Shown piece after piece: positions 5,431-6,095 of a stretch of 6,095 bases of DNA (positions are counted from its first letter, which is position 1; each line of letters opens with the position of its first letter). Origin of the DNA: an uncultured Ruminococcus sp. (GTDB lineage Bacteria > Bacillota > Clostridia > Oscillospirales > Ruminococcaceae). The stretch covers positions 1 through 6,095 of the forward strand of contig USNJ01000123.1 in NCBI GenBank assembly GCA_900556055.1, read 5' to 3'. The notes beneath the pieces are model-generated. The model ran no database searches. It worked only from the letters and a program-made list of their open reading frames with translations, and was not told the origin of the DNA. The position numbers and the translations under genes were made by a program.

Positions 5431-6015
5431 ATGTTCAAAGAAAAGCTCAAAAGCATAAGAAAAAATCTTCTCTTAACCTCTATTCTCACCATTCTCAGCG
5501 GTATTCTGCTCATAGTTTACCCCGGCTACACAATGTCGATACTCTGCATGATCTTCGGTATCCTCTGCGCCGTATACGGAATGGTCCGCATTGTCGCATG
5601 GATCGCAAAGACACGTGTTCTCGGAAATGCAGACCTTATCATGGGGCTTATCGTATTTGCGGCAGGCGTTTTACTGATGGCTCACCCGGGATTTGTGGTA
5701 TCCATTATCCCATCTGTTGTCGGATTTATCATTCTTGCGATAGGCATAAACAAGCTGAAGGATGCAATTGACATCAGAAACAGCGGATATTCAAAGTGGG
5801 GGTCGCTTCTTATCCCCGCAATACTGGTTCTCGGTCTGGGACTGCTGATAATTCTCAACCCGTTTGCAACAGCTGAGCTTACAGTCCGTGTGATCGGCGC
5901 AACTCTCGCATTCAACGGTGTTTCCGATATCTGGACCATAACCCGTGTAAACAAGACGATAAAGAACGTCCACAGCTATTCCGACGTTATCGACACAACA
6001 GGAACGGAAAAATAA
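5431..6015 (+). CDS. DUF308/HdeD-like six-helix membrane protein
   Basis: This 194-residue protein has a basic N-terminus (MFKEKLKSIRKN), then six hydrophobic helices at about 14-31, 34-58, 67-85, 88-109, 122-143 and 148-168, and a polar tail. Three copies of a short repeat end alternate helices: GILLIVYPG (24-32), GVLLMAHPG (79-87) and GLLIILNPF (137-145), spaced 55-58 residues apart. That is the pattern of the DUF308 repeat found in HdeD, an acid-resistance membrane protein of enterobacteria. The biochemical function is unknown; an acid or envelope stress role is only by analogy. GAAAGG (5415-5420) lies 10 nt before the ATG, and the gene follows the CPBP gene by 21 nt with no terminator or promoter visible, so the two probably share a transcript. 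Confidence 0.85.
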   Translation: MFKEKLKSIRKNLLLTSILTILSGILLIVYPGYTMSILCMIFGILCAVYGMVRIVAWIAKTRVLGNADLIMGLIVFAAGVLLMAHPGFVVSIIPSVVGFIILAIGINKLKDAIDIRNSGYSKWGSLLIPAILVLGLGLLIILNPFATAELTVRVIGATLAFNGVSDIWTITRVNKTIKNVHSYSDVIDTTGTEK

Positions 6016-6029
6016 TCAGGCATAATACT

Positions 6030-6050
6030 AAAAACCCATTGAATTATGGG
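6030..6050 (-). terminator. Possible minus-strand terminator for a gene beyond the right edge
   Basis: CCCAT (6035-6039) pairs with ATGGG (6046-6050) around a 6-nt loop. Only the minus strand has a T-tract after the stem (five T, 6034-6030), so it would stop transcription entering from the right. The stem is short, which limits confidence. It hints at a minus-strand gene converging on the DUF308 gene just outside the window. Confidence 0.45.
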
Positions 6051-6056
6051 AATCTC

Positions 6057-6094
6057 TCGCCGCAAAACCGCATATATCAAAGCTTTTGCGGCGA
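6057..6094. terminator. Strong inverted repeat, probable terminator of the CPBP-DUF308 transcript
   Basis: TCGCCGCAAAA (6057-6067) is perfectly complementary to TTTTGCGGCGA (6084-6094), an 11-bp stem with a 16-nt loop, 42 nt after the DUF308 stop. It has the look of an intrinsic terminator, but the window ends one base after the stem, so a T-tract cannot be confirmed. The minus strand has no T-run right after the stem. Confidence 0.55.
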
Positions 6095-6095
6095 T

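Noticed and set aside
5094..5771. Plus-strand open frame spanning the end of the CPBP gene and the DUF308 gene.
   Set aside because: It is out of frame with two convincing membrane-protein genes, and its His/Arg/Cys-rich product lacks any domain signature or ribosome binding site.

Overview
The window looks like a chromosomal segment of a low-to-mid GC Gram-positive anaerobe of the class Clostridia. A Ruminococcus-like member of the Oscillospiraceae is my best guess. That is inference from AGGAGG-type ribosome binding sites, TTGACA/TATAAT promoters with extended -10 elements, a lipoprotein-type binding protein with an acidic Thr/Glu-rich linker, and intrinsic terminators. No rRNA or tRNA gene, mobile element or CRISPR array is visible.

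Layout. (1) Positions 1-609, plus strand: the C-terminal half of an MtaD/SsnA-family amidohydrolase (S-adenosylhomocysteine or methylthioadenosine deaminase type), cut by the left edge. (2) Positions 609-800: a convergent intergenic region with a strong, nearly symmetric terminator and, unexpectedly, a good minus-strand promoter; together they predict a roughly 130-nt small transcript. (3) Positions 801-4170, minus strand: a complete transcription unit made of consensus promoter, cobalamin riboswitch, intrinsic terminator, substrate-binding lipoprotein, FecCD/BtuC-type permease and ATPase. The genes alone would usually be called an iron-siderophore importer, but the riboswitch in the leader argues for corrinoid (vitamin B12) uptake that is shut off when B12 is plentiful. 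(4) Positions 4171-4332: the divergent intergenic region, with a weaker plus-strand promoter. (5) Positions 4345-6015, plus strand: two membrane-protein genes 21 nt apart, a CPBP (Rce1/Abi-type) intramembrane protease with all its motifs and a six-helix DUF308/HdeD-like protein. (6) Positions 6016-6095: two hairpins; the one with a T-tract on the minus strand suggests that another minus-strand gene converges on this point from beyond the right edge.

How the parts fit. The importer works as a unit: the lipoprotein captures the corrinoid, two permease copies form the channel and two ATPase copies drive it. The amidohydrolase acts in the S-adenosylmethionine by-product pathway, which meets B12 metabolism at methionine synthase, but it is on the opposite strand and is not shown to be co-regulated. 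The CPBP/DUF308 pair has no visible link to the importer. I found no clearly new multi-gene system. The most interesting unexplained element is the orphan promoter-terminator unit at 604-766.
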